Positions 24,521 to 33,579 of a stretch of DNA of 64,000 bases are shown piece after piece; position 1 is the stretch's first letter; each line of letters begins with the position of its first letter. The position numbers and the translations under genes were made by a program. Source of the DNA: Nocardia sp. (GTDB lineage Bacteria; Actinomycetota; Actinomycetes; Mycobacteriales; Mycobacteriaceae); the NCBI RefSeq assembly GCF_025465275.1, contig NZ_JAODNK010000181.1:100093-164092 (forward strand). Direction: 5' to 3'. The notes beneath the pieces were generated by a model. The model had not been told where the DNA came from and did not search any database. It saw only the letters and a program-made list of their open reading frames with translations.

Positions 24521-26623
24521 ATGGTCAACGTCTCTCGCAGACGTATACTCGGCTCGATGGCAGGCATCGCGGTTGGGGCGGCAGCGGCTTCATTGCTGCC
24601 ATCGTCCCTGCAACGCGCCATGGCGGCACCGGTTCCGGCAGGCGGGCTGGGTGCTATCGAACACGTGGTCCTGCTCATGCAGGAGAACCGGTCATTCGAC
24701 CACTACTTCGGGTCGATCGCGGGGGTGCGCGGGTTCGGAGACGACTCTCCGCTACGTTTGCGCAACGGTCGCAATGCGTTTCAGCAACCGCGCCGGCAGG
24801 GCTCGCTGGACGGGGATGTACTGCCGTTCTCGGTGCGGGACGCCGCGACGCTCGCCGGACGGCCCGACAGCGATATCCAATACCTCGACAGTCTCGACCA
24901 CGAGTGGAACGGCAGTACCCAGGCCTGGTCACAGGGCTGGTGGGATCGCTGGATCGAGGCCAAGAGCCCGGCCACCATGACCTATTACGAGCGGCGCGAT
25001 CTGCCGCTGCAGTACGAACTGGCCGACACCTTCACCACCTGCGATGCCTACCACTGCTCGATGTTCGGCGGCACCAATCCCAATCGCAACTATTTCTTCA
25101 CCGGGACAACGGGATTCGAGCCAGGCGGGAAGAAGCGCGCGGTCGACAATGCGGCCTACGACGCCAAGCACAAGGGCTACGACTGGACCACCTACCCGGA
25201 ACGGCTCGAGGCCGCGGGCATCTCGTGGCAGATCTATCAGGAGTGGGACAACTTCACCGACAATCCGGTCGAATACTTCGTGCCGTTCAAGCGGATCGGG
25301 AAGAAGCTGCTGGACGAGATCAGCGGGCGCTACCGGACCACCGAGAAGTTCTACGAATCCCTGGCCGGTCGATCCTTCGGTGAGCAGCAGCGCATGGTGC
25401 GCCAGATGACGGCCGCGCGGGACAAGCTGACCGCGGCCGAACGCAGCCTGTTCGACCGGGGGATGTATCGCAGTGAACCCGATACACTGCTGCAGCGCTT
25501 CGCCGATGATATTGCGGCGGACCGGCTTCCGAAGGTCAGCTGGCTGGTGCCGCCGGCGCAGTACTCCGAACATCCCTCCGAATCGACGCCGGTCGGCAGT
25601 GCGACGTTCATCCATCGGCTGCTCGATATCATCGGCGGCGATATCGACACCTGGTCCAAGACAGCGATCTTCCTGACCTTCGACGAGAACGACGGCTACT
25701 TCGACCATGTGCCGCCGCCGGTGCCGCCGCGGCCCAGCTCCGGCAATGGCGACGACTGGTACGACGGCAAGGCCATCGGGCTGGGTGTGCGGGTGCCCAT
25801 GACCATTATTTCGCCGTGGACCATGGGCGGTTTCGTCTCCTCGGAGGTCTTCGATCACACCTCGGTGCTGCGGTTCCTGGAAACGTGGACCGGGGTGCGG
25901 GAGCCGAATATCAGTTCCTGGCGGCGCACCGTCTGCGGCGATATGACCTCGGCCTTCGACTTCACCGCCGCCGGCAAGCGGCCACGGATGGCCGCCCCCG
26001 GGCCGATTCCGGCGGCGATCACACGCTGGAAGCCGGATCCGCCGGGGGCGCAATCACTTCCGGTACAGGAGCTCGAAACGCGTCCGGCCCGGCCGCTGCC
26101 CTATCAACCGTCGATCTCCAGCGCGCTGGACGGGTCGACGCTGTCGGTGACCTTCGCCGATAGTGGAAAGTCGTCGACACACTTCACGATCTACCCATTC
26201 GCAGGTGTCTCGGGCGACCCGCGCCATTATGACGTCGCCACCAAGCTGACCGAGAAGCTCTCGGTCACAGGGAAATACGATCTGGTGATCCAGGGGCCGA
26301 ACCGATTCTGGCACGAACTACGGGGCTCGGTCACTGGATCGGCGGCGGGAATTCGGGTCGGGACCGAGGCCGTGACGCGTTCGACTGCCGCCCTCGCGCT
26401 CGCCAATCACGGTGCGAGCGCGGTGATCCTGCACATCACTCCGCGCCGCTACGGCGGCGACGCCCAGCGCCTCGACCTGGCGGCCGGGGGCGCACAGCGA
26501 CTCGAATGGGCGACCTACGACGGGTGGTACGACCTCGAGCTCACCGCCGAGGGTGACCCGGACTTCTACCGGCGGGTCACCGGACGGATCGAGAACGGCA
26601 CCCCGGGCGTGAGCTCGGACTGA
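24521..26623 (+). CDS. plc: Phospholipase C, phosphocholine-type, Tat-exported
   Basis: A 700-aa member of the bacterial phospholipase C/acid phosphatase (PLC-N) family, as in M. tuberculosis PlcA-D and Pseudomonas PlcN. An N-terminal twin-arginine signal (SRRRILGSMAGIAVG) is followed by IEHVVLLMQENRSFDHYFGS with its metal/nucleophile residues, then TFDENDGYFDHVPPP, and two C-terminal DUF756-type beta domains after about 520. It would cleave phosphatidylcholine or sphingomyelin outside the cell and can contribute to phosphate or carbon supply and to host-cell damage. Family is certain; exact lipid is not. Confidence 0.92.
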   Translation: MVNVSRRRILGSMAGIAVGAAAASLLPSSLQRAMAAPVPAGGLGAIEHVVLLMQENRSFDHYFGSIAGVRGFGDDSPLRLRNGRNAFQQPRRQGSLDGDVLPFSVRDAATLAGRPDSDIQYLDSLDHEWNGSTQAWSQGWWDRWIEAKSPATMTYYERRDLPLQYELADTFTTCDAYHCSMFGGTNPNRNYFFTGTTGFEPGGKKRAVDNAAYDAKHKGYDWTTYPERLEAAGISWQIYQEWDNFTDNPVEYFVPFKRIGKKLLDEISGRYRTTEKFYESLAGRSFGEQQRMVRQMTAARDKLTAAERSLFDRGMYRSEPDTLLQRFADDIAADRLPKVSWLVPPAQYSEHPSESTPVGSATFIHRLLDIIGGDIDTWSKTAIFLTFDENDGYFDHVPPPVPPRPSSGNGDDWYDGKAIGLGVRVPMTIISPWTMGGFVSSEVFDHTSVLRFLETWTGVREPNISSWRRTVCGDMTSAFDFTAAGKRPRMAAPGPIPAAITRWKPDPPGAQSLPVQELETRPARPLPYQPSISSALDGSTLSVTFADSGKSSTHFTIYPFAGVSGDPRHYDVATKLTEKLSVTGKYDLVIQGPNRFWHELRGSVTGSAAGIRVGTEAVTRSTAALALANHGASAVILHITPRRYGGDAQRLDLAAGGAQRLEWATYDGWYDLELTAEGDPDFYRRVTGRIENGTPGVSSD

Positions 26624-26663
26624 CCGTCCCCGATTCGCGTCTGCGCCCCAGAGGGTTCCGGCG

Positions 26664-27938
26664 CTAGCGGCCCAGCGGCCGGGGCGGCGGCGGAGGCTGC
26701 TGCCAGCGCGGATCACCGGCCGGGGGCTCCTGGCGGTACTGCTGCTGCGCCGGATCCTGTTGCAGTACGGGCGGCGTTTCCGGACGTTGTTGCAGCGGTG
26801 GGGTTTCCGGCCGCGTCTTGGGGCTGGACGGCAGTGCCGACGGATCCGCGGGGACCCGGGCATCGGCTTCCGCCGCCCGCACCGCACGCTCGGCGGCCGG
26901 GTCGGTGGCGGTGTCGAACCAGTCCGCTACCTCGTCGGAATCGTCCTCGGCCCGCTCGGCGGGTCCAGCGTCCGAACTGGGCTCGTAGCGGAAGGTGCCG
27001 TCCTCGCCCTTGGTGCCGAAATTGCGGGCGAAACCTTCCAATGCCTTGCCGAAATCGCTGGGCACCAGCCACACCTTGTTGGCATCACCCTTCGCCACCT
27101 CGGGCAGGGTCTGCAGGTACTGGTAGGCCAGCAGTTCGGGCGTCGGTTTGCCGTTCTTGATGGCGGCGAACACCTTTTCGATGGCCTTGGCCTGGCCCTG
27201 CGCCTGCAGGTAGGCGGCGGCGCGTTCACCCTGCGCGCGCAGGATGCGGGACTGCCGCTCACCTTCGGCGGACAGGATCGCGGCCTGTTTGCCACCCTCG
27301 GCGGACAGGATCGCGGCCTGCTTCTGGCCCTCGGCGGTCTTGATGGACGCCTCGCGCTGGCCTTCGGCGGTGAGGATGATGGCCCGCTTCTCGCGGTCGG
27401 CCTTCATCTGCTTCTCCATCGATTCCTGAATCGACGGCGGCGGATCGATGGCCTTGAGCTCCACGCGCGAGACCCGCAGACCCCAGCGGCCGGTGGCCTC
27501 GTCCAGCACCCCGCGCAGCTGATGGTTGATCTGATCGCGAGAAGTCAGCGTCTCCTCGAGGGTCATGCCGCCGACCACATTGCGCAGCGTGGTGATGGTC
27601 AACTGCTCCACTGCGGCAATGTAATTGCTGATTTCGTAGACCGCGGCCTGCGGGCTGGTGACCTGAAAATAGACCACGGAGTCGATCTGCACCGTCAGGT
27701 TGTCCTGGGTGATCACCGGCTGCGGCGGGAACGAGACCACTCGCTCACGCAGATCCACCTTGGCGCGAACACGATCGGCGAACGGCACCAGGAACGTCAG
27801 CTGTCCCGATACGGTGCGCGAATAGCGGCCCAGCCGTTCGATGACGGCCGCTTCGGCCTGCGGCACCAGCGCCACCGACTTGAAGACGACCACCACCACC
27901 AGCAGGACCAGTACGGCGGCGACTATGAGTACAGCCAT
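26664..27938 (-). CDS. SPFH/stomatin-type membrane protein (paraslipin, QmcA-like)
   Basis: A 424-aa protein with one N-terminal membrane helix (residues 1-22), an SPFH domain (VPQAEAAVIERLGRYSRTV, FFxxQPVITQDNLTV type), a coiled coil with repeated AEGxKQAAILSAEG units (about 205-255), and a long Pro/Gln-rich disordered tail unusual for QmcA. The ATG at 27938 starts the membrane helix. It follows the NfeD gene with a one-base overlap (TAATG), the classic NfeD-paraslipin pair that acts in membrane organisation. The tail is the lineage-specific part. Confidence 0.88.
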   Translation of the reverse strand: MAVLIVAAVLVLLVVVVVFKSVALVPQAEAAVIERLGRYSRTVSGQLTFLVPFADRVRAKVDLRERVVSFPPQPVITQDNLTVQIDSVVYFQVTSPQAAVYEISNYIAAVEQLTITTLRNVVGGMTLEETLTSRDQINHQLRGVLDEATGRWGLRVSRVELKAIDPPPSIQESMEKQMKADREKRAIILTAEGQREASIKTAEGQKQAAILSAEGGKQAAILSAEGERQSRILRAQGERAAAYLQAQGQAKAIEKVFAAIKNGKPTPELLAYQYLQTLPEVAKGDANKVWLVPSDFGKALEGFARNFGTKGEDGTFRYEPSSDAGPAERAEDDSDEVADWFDTATDPAAERAVRAAEADARVPADPSALPSSPKTRPETPPLQQRPETPPVLQQDPAQQQYRQEPPAGDPRWQQPPPPPRPLGR

Positions 27939-28369
27939 TAGGGCCCCTTCCACACGACGACGTGTGCGCCGTCGATCCTCATGATGTAGACGGTCGAACC
28001 CTCCGGATAGTGCTCGCCCTCTTGGAACGGGCGCGCACTCCACACCTCACCGCCCAGCTTCACCCGCCCCCCGTTCTCGTCGACCGCCTCGAGCACCCGG
28101 GCCGTCTTACCCGGCAGCGCATCGACGCCGGTGGGTGTGGGCGGTGGAATCGCGTAGCGACGCAACAAGAGTGGACGAACGAGCAAGAGTAATGCAACCG
28201 CGGTGATACCGAAGATCACCGCATCCACCACCAACGAGGTGCCGGCCAGGCCGCTCACCCCTGCCGTGATCAATGCCGCGCCGCCCAGCATGAGCAGCGT
28301 GAGATCACCCGTGAGCATCTCCGCCGCCGCGAGGAGCAACCCCGCGACCAGCCAAACAATTGCCGCCAC
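27938..28369 (-). CDS. NfeD-like membrane protein
   Basis: A 143-aa NfeD-short protein: three membrane helices (about 4-20, 25-45, 48-68) and a C-terminal OB-fold (VDALPGKTARVLEAVDENGG, ending GAHVVVWKGP). It pairs with the SPFH protein downstream and shares one base with its start. GTG at 28369 is chosen since it begins the first helix. Upstream in-frame codons would add hydrophilic sequence. Confidence 0.85.
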   Translation of the reverse strand: MAAIVWLVAGLLLAAAEMLTGDLTLLMLGGAALITAGVSGLAGTSLVVDAVIFGITAVALLLLVRPLLLRRYAIPPPTPTGVDALPGKTARVLEAVDENGGRVKLGGEVWSARPFQEGEHYPEGSTVYIMRIDGAHVVVWKGP

Positions 28370-28498
28370 GAGTCCACAGTAATCGCTCCGGGGCGGCTCG
28401 GCCGGAGATCGACTCCGGGCGTGGTCCGTTTCGGCCGCTGTGCCGAATTCGCGCGTCGGAGCGGGGCATTTCGTTATTCGACCGGTACCTTCGATGCG

Positions 28499-29326
28499 GT
28501 GAGCGGGCGTGACATTTATGGCGGCGACATCTATTCCGGGCATGCGCGGACGCGTAAGCGTGAGATACCGAAGGTGGTGGCCGAACGAGACCTCGTCGCG
28601 GAGGACGCGGCCAGCGGATTCTGCGGTGCCGTAGTCGGTTTCGACCGGACCTACGACGGCGACTTCGTCAAACTCGAGGATCGCGGCGGGCGGGTGCGGC
28701 TGTTCGCGCTGCGGGAAGCGGCGTTCCTCATCGACGGGCAGCCGGTGACGCTGGTCCGGCCGGCGGCCGTGGCGCCCAAGCAGCCGACTCGGTCGGCGTC
28801 CGGATCCACGCGGGTCGAGGGCGCCAGGGCGCGGGTTGCGCTACCCAGTCGGATCTGGGTGGAGGGTGTGCACGATGCCGCGATCGTGGAACGGGTGTGG
28901 GGACACGATCTGCGTGTCGAGGGTGTGGTGGTGGAACAGCTCGAAGGGCTCGATCATCTCGCCGCGCGGCTCGGGGAGTTCCAGCCCGGGCCCGGTAGTC
29001 GGGTGGGTGTGCTCGTCGACCATCTGGTGACCGGGTCCAAGGAGACGAACCTCACCACCGGATTGGGACCGCACGTACTCGTCACCGGTCACCCGTATAT
29101 CGATGTGTGGCAAGCGGTTCGGCCGTCGGTGCTCGGCATTGCGGCCTGGCCCGAGGTGCCACGCGGGGAGGACTGGAAGACCGGCGTGTGCCGCCGTCTC
29201 GGCTGGGGCACACCGCGGGAAGGGTGGCGGCGCGTCTACAACGGCGTGGAATCCTTTCGCGACCTGGAGGCCCCGCTGATCGGCGCCGTCGAACGACTGA
29301 TCGATTTCGTCACCGATCCGCAGTAG
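28499..29326 (+). CDS. DUF3097 protein
   Basis: A 275-aa protein of the actinobacterial DUF3097 family, recognised from KVVAERDLVAEDAASGFCGA, VGVLVDHLVTGSKE, VLVTGHPYIDVWQAVRP and the GWGTPREGWRRVYNGV segment. DUF3097 proteins are conserved in mycobacteria, Nocardia and corynebacteria and lack a known activity. The start is GTG at 28499, which gives the usual N-terminus SGRDIYGG. It is 130 bases from the divergent NfeD gene. Confidence 0.8.
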   Translation: MSGRDIYGGDIYSGHARTRKREIPKVVAERDLVAEDAASGFCGAVVGFDRTYDGDFVKLEDRGGRVRLFALREAAFLIDGQPVTLVRPAAVAPKQPTRSASGSTRVEGARARVALPSRIWVEGVHDAAIVERVWGHDLRVEGVVVEQLEGLDHLAARLGEFQPGPGSRVGVLVDHLVTGSKETNLTTGLGPHVLVTGHPYIDVWQAVRPSVLGIAAWPEVPRGEDWKTGVCRRLGWGTPREGWRRVYNGVESFRDLEAPLIGAVERLIDFVTDPQ

Positions 29327-29347
29327 CCCGCCAGTTATCCTGTGTTC

Positions 29348-30163
29348 ATGAGTTCCCCGAGCGCCACGCTGACGGTCTGGGCCGCATCCTGGCTCGCCGG
29401 CCGCAGCGCCCCCGACGATGTGCTGGATGCGCTGCGCGCCTGGGCGCAGCGCCAGACCGTCGCTGCCGGGGATCCCGTCACCGGCGGCCACACCGGGTTG
29501 CCCTGGGCTGCCGAAGAAACCGCAGACATCAGCCGCGGCGCGGGAATCATGGTGCTGCTCAAACTCATCCGCGAAGCCATGAGCGGACCCGAGGCCCAGC
29601 TGCGCCTGGTATTACCCGTCTCCGGTGATGTCCGCGGCCTGCCCGTCGGCACCGAATTCGCCGCCGCCGCAACCGAAGCCGGCGAGGGCCTCTACGTCGG
29701 CTCCCTCGGCGGCGACGGCACCGGCCTGGTCCCCGTCTGGACCGACGACGACAGCCTCCAGTGGCGCGTCTACGCCACGCCGATCCCCCTGACCGTCGAA
29801 CCCGAAATGCCGCTCGGCGAAGCCGAATACACCATGCGCCAAGCAGTCCGGGAAGCCGCCGACGCCCTCCAACAGCTCCAAACCACCCGAGTGGACGACG
29901 CCGGCGGCCCCAGCCCCCGCGACCTCATCGAAGACGAACTGGCCGCCTACTCCCAGCACCAGTACCCCGACTCCCTCCCCCTCCGCGCCCGCCGCATCCT
30001 CGACACCGCCGACCAGGTCGCCGCCATCCTCACCGTCGCAGAACGCGCCCCCGCCTCCGCCCCCACCTCGGCCACCGCAATAGCCGCCCAAGAATCCCTC
30101 CTGCGCCCCCTCTGGAACGCAATCCGCTCCGCCCGCCTAGCCGCAGTCCACGCCCGCACCTGA
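29348..30163 (+). CDS. Conserved hypothetical protein
   Basis: A 271-aa soluble protein with no motif I recognise. The N-terminal half (LTVWAASWLAGRSAPDDVLD to PVGTEFAAAATEAGEGLYV) looks globular and alpha/beta. The C-terminal third is helical and Ala-rich (DQVAAILTVAERAPASAPT). Its codon use is strongly third-position C toward the end. It lies 21 bases downstream of the DUF3097 gene in the same direction and is probably co-transcribed. ATG 29348 is preferred over GTG 29342. Confidence 0.7.
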   Translation: MSSPSATLTVWAASWLAGRSAPDDVLDALRAWAQRQTVAAGDPVTGGHTGLPWAAEETADISRGAGIMVLLKLIREAMSGPEAQLRLVLPVSGDVRGLPVGTEFAAAATEAGEGLYVGSLGGDGTGLVPVWTDDDSLQWRVYATPIPLTVEPEMPLGEAEYTMRQAVREAADALQQLQTTRVDDAGGPSPRDLIEDELAAYSQHQYPDSLPLRARRILDTADQVAAILTVAERAPASAPTSATAIAAQESLLRPLWNAIRSARLAAVHART

Positions 30164-30167
30164 GTAC

Positions 30168-30467
30168 TCATTCCGAATTAGCAATAATGTTCGATTTTGA
30201 TGGCAGAAAACGAGTCTGACGCGGCGCGGCAGCGGGTGTGGCGGCAACGGGCCGTTTCCGTGGCGTCCCGACTTTTACCGCTTGGTCTCTGTGCGCGGCA
30301 GTCTCCTGCGACGGCCGCTGCCGGAGCGCAGCGCGTCCTTCAGCCTTTCCCCCTGCGTCTTTGAGGTCGGCTTTCACCTTTTTGCGGCGGCCTTCCCCTG
30401 CCATGCGCCGATTGCCGAGCGTCTCTCCCGCGAGCTGCCGCGCCTGCCCGGATTGGGCGGTCCTCAC
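30168..30467 (-). pseudogene. Degenerate CsbD-like gene
   Basis: The minus strand encodes ETLGNRRMAGEGRRKKVKAD followed by LKDAGGKAEGRA. This matches the core of CsbD stress-response proteins (GxATGNxxLxxEGKxxQxKxxLKxAGEK). The normal CsbD start (short acidic-amphipathic helix) is missing, and the frame runs into a basic low-complexity tail to a stop at 30168. I read it as a decayed CsbD-like gene; a divergent intact variant is possible. Confidence 0.4.
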
Positions 30468-30540
30468 CGAGGACCAGCGTCAAGCCACCATCGATGGGGC
30501 GCACGACGCGGGAACAGGCAACTGCCCGTAGATCGCCCGG

Positions 30541-30852
30541 TTATCCGTGGCCGCCGATGACCAGCAGCAGGAACAACACGCCACCGCAGACCATGAACAC
30601 GGTGCCGATAATGCCGAGGACCAGGCCGATCATGACCTGGTGCCGACCGCCGTAGATGCCGCCGGCGGCATCGATCTCCCGCAGGGATCGCGCACCCAAT
30701 ACCCACGCGACCGGCGCGCACGCCCCGCAGCAGAACACCCCGAGCACCCCCAGGATCAGCACCATCGAGGCGTGCGGATGCTCCTGCGGGCCGTGCTGCG
30801 GGCGCGACCACATTACGGGACCGTTCAGCGACGAACCGTACGGATCGAACAT
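30541..30852 (-). CDS. DUF4190-type small membrane protein
   Basis: A 103-aa protein with a Pro-rich cytoplasmic N-terminus and two membrane helices (about 30-50 and 75-98) joined by the DUF4190 linker (VLGARSLREIDAAGGIYGGR, then GLVLGIIGT). Such proteins are common in actinomycetes and of unknown function. The stop is just before the divergent CsbD remnant region. Confidence 0.8.
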   Translation of the reverse strand: MFDPYGSSLNGPVMWSRPQHGPQEHPHASMVLILGVLGVFCCGACAPVAWVLGARSLREIDAAGGIYGGRHQVMIGLVLGIIGTVFMVCGGVLFLLLVIGGHG

Positions 30853-30938
30853 TTGGTGAACGTATAACGGAAATTCCGGATGCCGAAACTTGCCGCGCCA
30901 ACAATAGCTAACTCATTCGAATCTCCGCTACCGTTGGG

Positions 30939-31262
30939 GTGGTGGATTTCTCGGCCGGCTGGGATTGTCTGGCAACCTTGGTGGATGAACGCTGGGTGGA
31001 GCGTCGGCCGCGCCGCCCAGAGGTTGTGGACCAGCTAGTTCGGGAAACTCGGTCGATGCCGTGGCTGGCGCCTCGGCTCCCGCTGCCGGTCCCGATACCC
31101 GAGGTGCTGCCGGATGCGCGCCACACCACGGACGGCCGCATGGCTGTGACCAGACGTTTTCGATTCGAAATGGCATGTCCAGCCTTGTCGACAGACTCGA
31201 CCACCTCTGACCAGGATGCTGCGCCGACGGGGGTTCTTTCGCTGAAGTCGCTGTGGCGGTGA
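30939..31262 (+). pseudogene. N-terminal fragment of an aminoglycoside phosphotransferase-like gene
   Basis: Residues 1-52 (GTG start) read VDFSAGWDCLATLVDERWVE, then RRPRRPEVVDQLVRETRSMP and WLAPRLPLPVPIPEVL. This is the N-lobe of APH/macrolide-phosphotransferase-family kinases (GWDxxAyLVDxxWVxRxPRRPEV...LPWLAPxLPLPVP). After it the frame changes to unrelated sequence and stops. The catalytic HGD and DxD parts are absent, so no kinase is made. It is a truncated gene. Confidence 0.65.
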
Positions 31263-31323
31263 CGTTTTCGTCAGAAGTCCGGGGACCCATCAAATTTCCC
31301 CCGCGGCCGGGTTATCGTCGGGA

Positions 31324-32271
31324 ATGACTTGGACTGCGGCAGACATACCGGATATGACCGGGCGGATCGCTGTGGTGACGGGGGCCAGCGCCGGACTCGG
31401 GGCGGAGACGGCGCGGCGGCTGGCCGGCCGTGGTGCGACCGTGGTGCTGGCCTGTCGCGCCACGGAGAAAGGCGAGGGCGTCGCGGCATCCATCCGAAAG
31501 CAGGTGCCCGAAGCCGAGCTGGTGGTTGTGCACCTGGACCTGGCGTCACTGGCCTCCGTGCGGAAAGCGGCGCGGCAGCTACACGACGCTTTCGGGTGCA
31601 TCGACCTGCTCGTCAACAACGCCGGAACTCTGACCCGCGGCCGGACCGTGACCGAGGACGGGTTCGAAACCACCTTCGCCACAAACCATCTCGGACACTT
31701 CGCCCTCACCGGGCTCTTGCTGGACCTCCTGTCGGCGGCGCCGGCGGGGCGAGTGATTTCGGTCAGCAGCAGAGCGTCTGGATACCGCAGTACCACCCTG
31801 GAACTGGACGATCTGAGCTACGAGCGGCGGCCGTTCAAACCCATGCGTGTCTACGGCCAGTCCAAACTGGCGAACCTGCTGTTCATTTTCGAACTGCAAC
31901 GCCGGCTCTGCGTTGCCGATACAGCGCTCGTCGCGGTGGCTTCCTACCCCGGTGTGGCCGATTCGGACTTCAACCGGAATCTCGGCCCTACGGCAACGCT
32001 GGCCCACTCCGCGCTGCAACCGCTCTCACGCCTCATCACACAGACGACCGAGATGGGCGCGTTGCCATCGCTGCGAGCGGCCACCGATCCGTCCGTGCGC
32101 GGCGGTGAATACTTCGGACCCACCGGACGTACCAAGGGTTACCCGGTTTTGCGCGAACCCCCTCCGATCGCACACGACCCCGAACTCGCAGCGCACCTAT
32201 GGACAGAGTCCGAAGATTTGACCGACGTGAGGTACAGCTTCCAGGATCTCGGCGGCGTGGTGGACCGATGA
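31324..32271 (+). CDS. Short-chain dehydrogenase (retinol/protochlorophyllide type)
   Basis: A 315-aa classical SDR. The NADP(H) site is TGASAGLG (19-26), followed by NNAG, the catalytic Ser in VISVSSRASGY and YGQSK (Tyr-x3-Lys). The FATNHLGHFALTGLLLD tract fits the group containing protochlorophyllide reductase-like and retinol dehydrogenase-like enzymes in actinobacteria. Substrate unknown. The ATG at 31324 is nine bases downstream of a purine-rich site. Confidence 0.88.
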   Translation: MTWTAADIPDMTGRIAVVTGASAGLGAETARRLAGRGATVVLACRATEKGEGVAASIRKQVPEAELVVVHLDLASLASVRKAARQLHDAFGCIDLLVNNAGTLTRGRTVTEDGFETTFATNHLGHFALTGLLLDLLSAAPAGRVISVSSRASGYRSTTLELDDLSYERRPFKPMRVYGQSKLANLLFIFELQRRLCVADTALVAVASYPGVADSDFNRNLGPTATLAHSALQPLSRLITQTTEMGALPSLRAATDPSVRGGEYFGPTGRTKGYPVLREPPPIAHDPELAAHLWTESEDLTDVRYSFQDLGGVVDR

Positions 32272-32340
32272 CATAGCGGCCATCGGCCGAACCCCGATGG
32301 ACAGACCTCACTTCACCCCCTTCCTCACGTCGGCGCCGCT

Positions 32341-32496
32341 GTGAGAATCACCCTCGTCGGGCAACGGCAGACCGAACCCGAGGATATGATCTACCGAATG
32401 CGGGGTGTGCTGGGCAAGGTCTACGACATTTATGCCGACCCGAGCGAATACCTTCCGGTCGGCACCGACCGTGTCGTCAGAGACTCGCGCGAATGA
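32341..32496 (+). CDS. Possible 51-aa protein coupled to the DUF2867 gene
   Basis: A GTG-started frame of 51 codons (begins VRITLVGQRQTEPEDMIYRM, ends VGTDRVVRDSRE) overlaps the DUF2867 start by ATGA. The overlap suggests translational coupling, either as a short protein or as a reading-through leader. I recognise no family. Composition is ordinary for the genome. Confidence 0.4.
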   Translation: MRITLVGQRQTEPEDMIYRMRGVLGKVYDIYADPSEYLPVGTDRVVRDSRE

Positions 32497-33101
32497 CATC
32501 CTCATACAGACTCCCGAAATCCGCCCACACCGCCCGCCCGTGGCGAATCCATGAGATCGCCAACGACTTTCGAGTCGAGGACGTGTGGGCATTGCCCACC
32601 CCCGGCAGTGCCGGAGACTTCCCCCGCCTGGTACAGGCGTTCGCCGAAGGCAACAGCGCAGAGCAATCCGTGGTTGTCCGCGCACTGTTCGCGGTTCGCT
32701 GGAAACTCGGGGAGCTCTTCGGCTGGGACCAGCCCGACTCGGGCGTCGGCACCCGCGTGCACACACTGCGCGACAGACTGCCGACGGACCTGCGCGATGC
32801 CTCGCCAGGCCCCAACCCGCAAACCATCCCGTTCACCTCGGTATATCTGACCGCGGACGAGTGGGTGTCCGAGAGCGCCAACCGAACCGTGCACGCGCTG
32901 CTGCACATCGGATGGGTACCGGACGAGACAACCGGTGCCTATCGCGGCCAGATGGCTGTGCTGGTCAAACCCAACGGCACGTTCGGGAACCTCTACATGG
33001 CGGCGATCGCACCGCTGCGGCGCCTGATCGTGTACCCGCCCATGATCGGAATGCTCGGGCGCCACTGGCAGAACCGAGCCGACGATCCGAACGCCGGATA
33101 G
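32493..33101 (+). CDS. DUF2867 protein
   Basis: A 202-aa protein with the DUF2867 pattern: HTARPWRIHEIANDFRVEDV near the start, ALFAVRWKLGELFGWD, and the end PLRRLIVYPPMIGMLG. DUF2867 proteins are related to SRPBCC/NAD-binding domain fusions and have no set function. Its start overlaps the upstream 51-aa frame. Confidence 0.8.
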   Translation: MTSSYRLPKSAHTARPWRIHEIANDFRVEDVWALPTPGSAGDFPRLVQAFAEGNSAEQSVVVRALFAVRWKLGELFGWDQPDSGVGTRVHTLRDRLPTDLRDASPGPNPQTIPFTSVYLTADEWVSESANRTVHALLHIGWVPDETTGAYRGQMAVLVKPNGTFGNLYMAAIAPLRRLIVYPPMIGMLGRHWQNRADDPNAG

Positions 33102-33208
33102 CGGAACAGCCCGCATCCGCGACCTGAACGATGGCCGCCCGCTCAGCCGGGGACGGCACTGACCGTAGGGGATCATGCAGCATGCCACGGTGCCGGCCCC
33201 CGGCCTTA

Positions 33209-33577
33209 TCACGGGATGGGGATCTCGTTGAGTTGGAAGAGGCTGCCGGGGCCTCCTGTGCTCAGGGTGGGGATGGACGCGATGAAGTCGTGGACGTGGT
33301 CGGTTGCGAGGTGGGCGTCGAATGCGGCTGCGTTGGTGTAGATCTCGTAGAGATAGAAGCGGCCGGGGATATCGCGGGCTTCGTACGCGGTGAAGGTGAC
33401 GCAGCCCGGTTCCTTCCGGACCGCGCGGACCAGGTCAACGATCTTGTCCCGAAAAGCTTCGGCCATACCGGGTTTGGCGTCGAGGATCGCGAGCATCGGG
33501 CGAGGCGTCGGATCGGTGACGTCGACGCGCATATTGCGGTGCTGCAGGCTCGTGGTCAGGAAATCGTTGTCGCTCAT
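33209..33577 (-). CDS. Antibiotic-biosynthesis-monooxygenase (ABM) fold protein
   Basis: A 122-aa ferredoxin-like ABM protein (YgiN class): MLAILDAKPGMAEAFRDKIV, VRKEPGCVTFTAYEARDIPG, FYLYEIYTNAAAFDAHLATD. ABM proteins act as quinol or anthrone oxidases or as heme-type monooxygenases without cofactors. It follows the MBL-fold gene on the minus strand by two bases and is surely co-transcribed with it. Confidence 0.85.
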   Translation of the reverse strand: MSDNDFLTTSLQHRNMRVDVTDPTPRPMLAILDAKPGMAEAFRDKIVDLVRAVRKEPGCVTFTAYEARDIPGRFYLYEIYTNAAAFDAHLATDHVHDFIASIPTLSTGGPGSLFQLNEIPIP

Positions 33578-33579
33578 GG

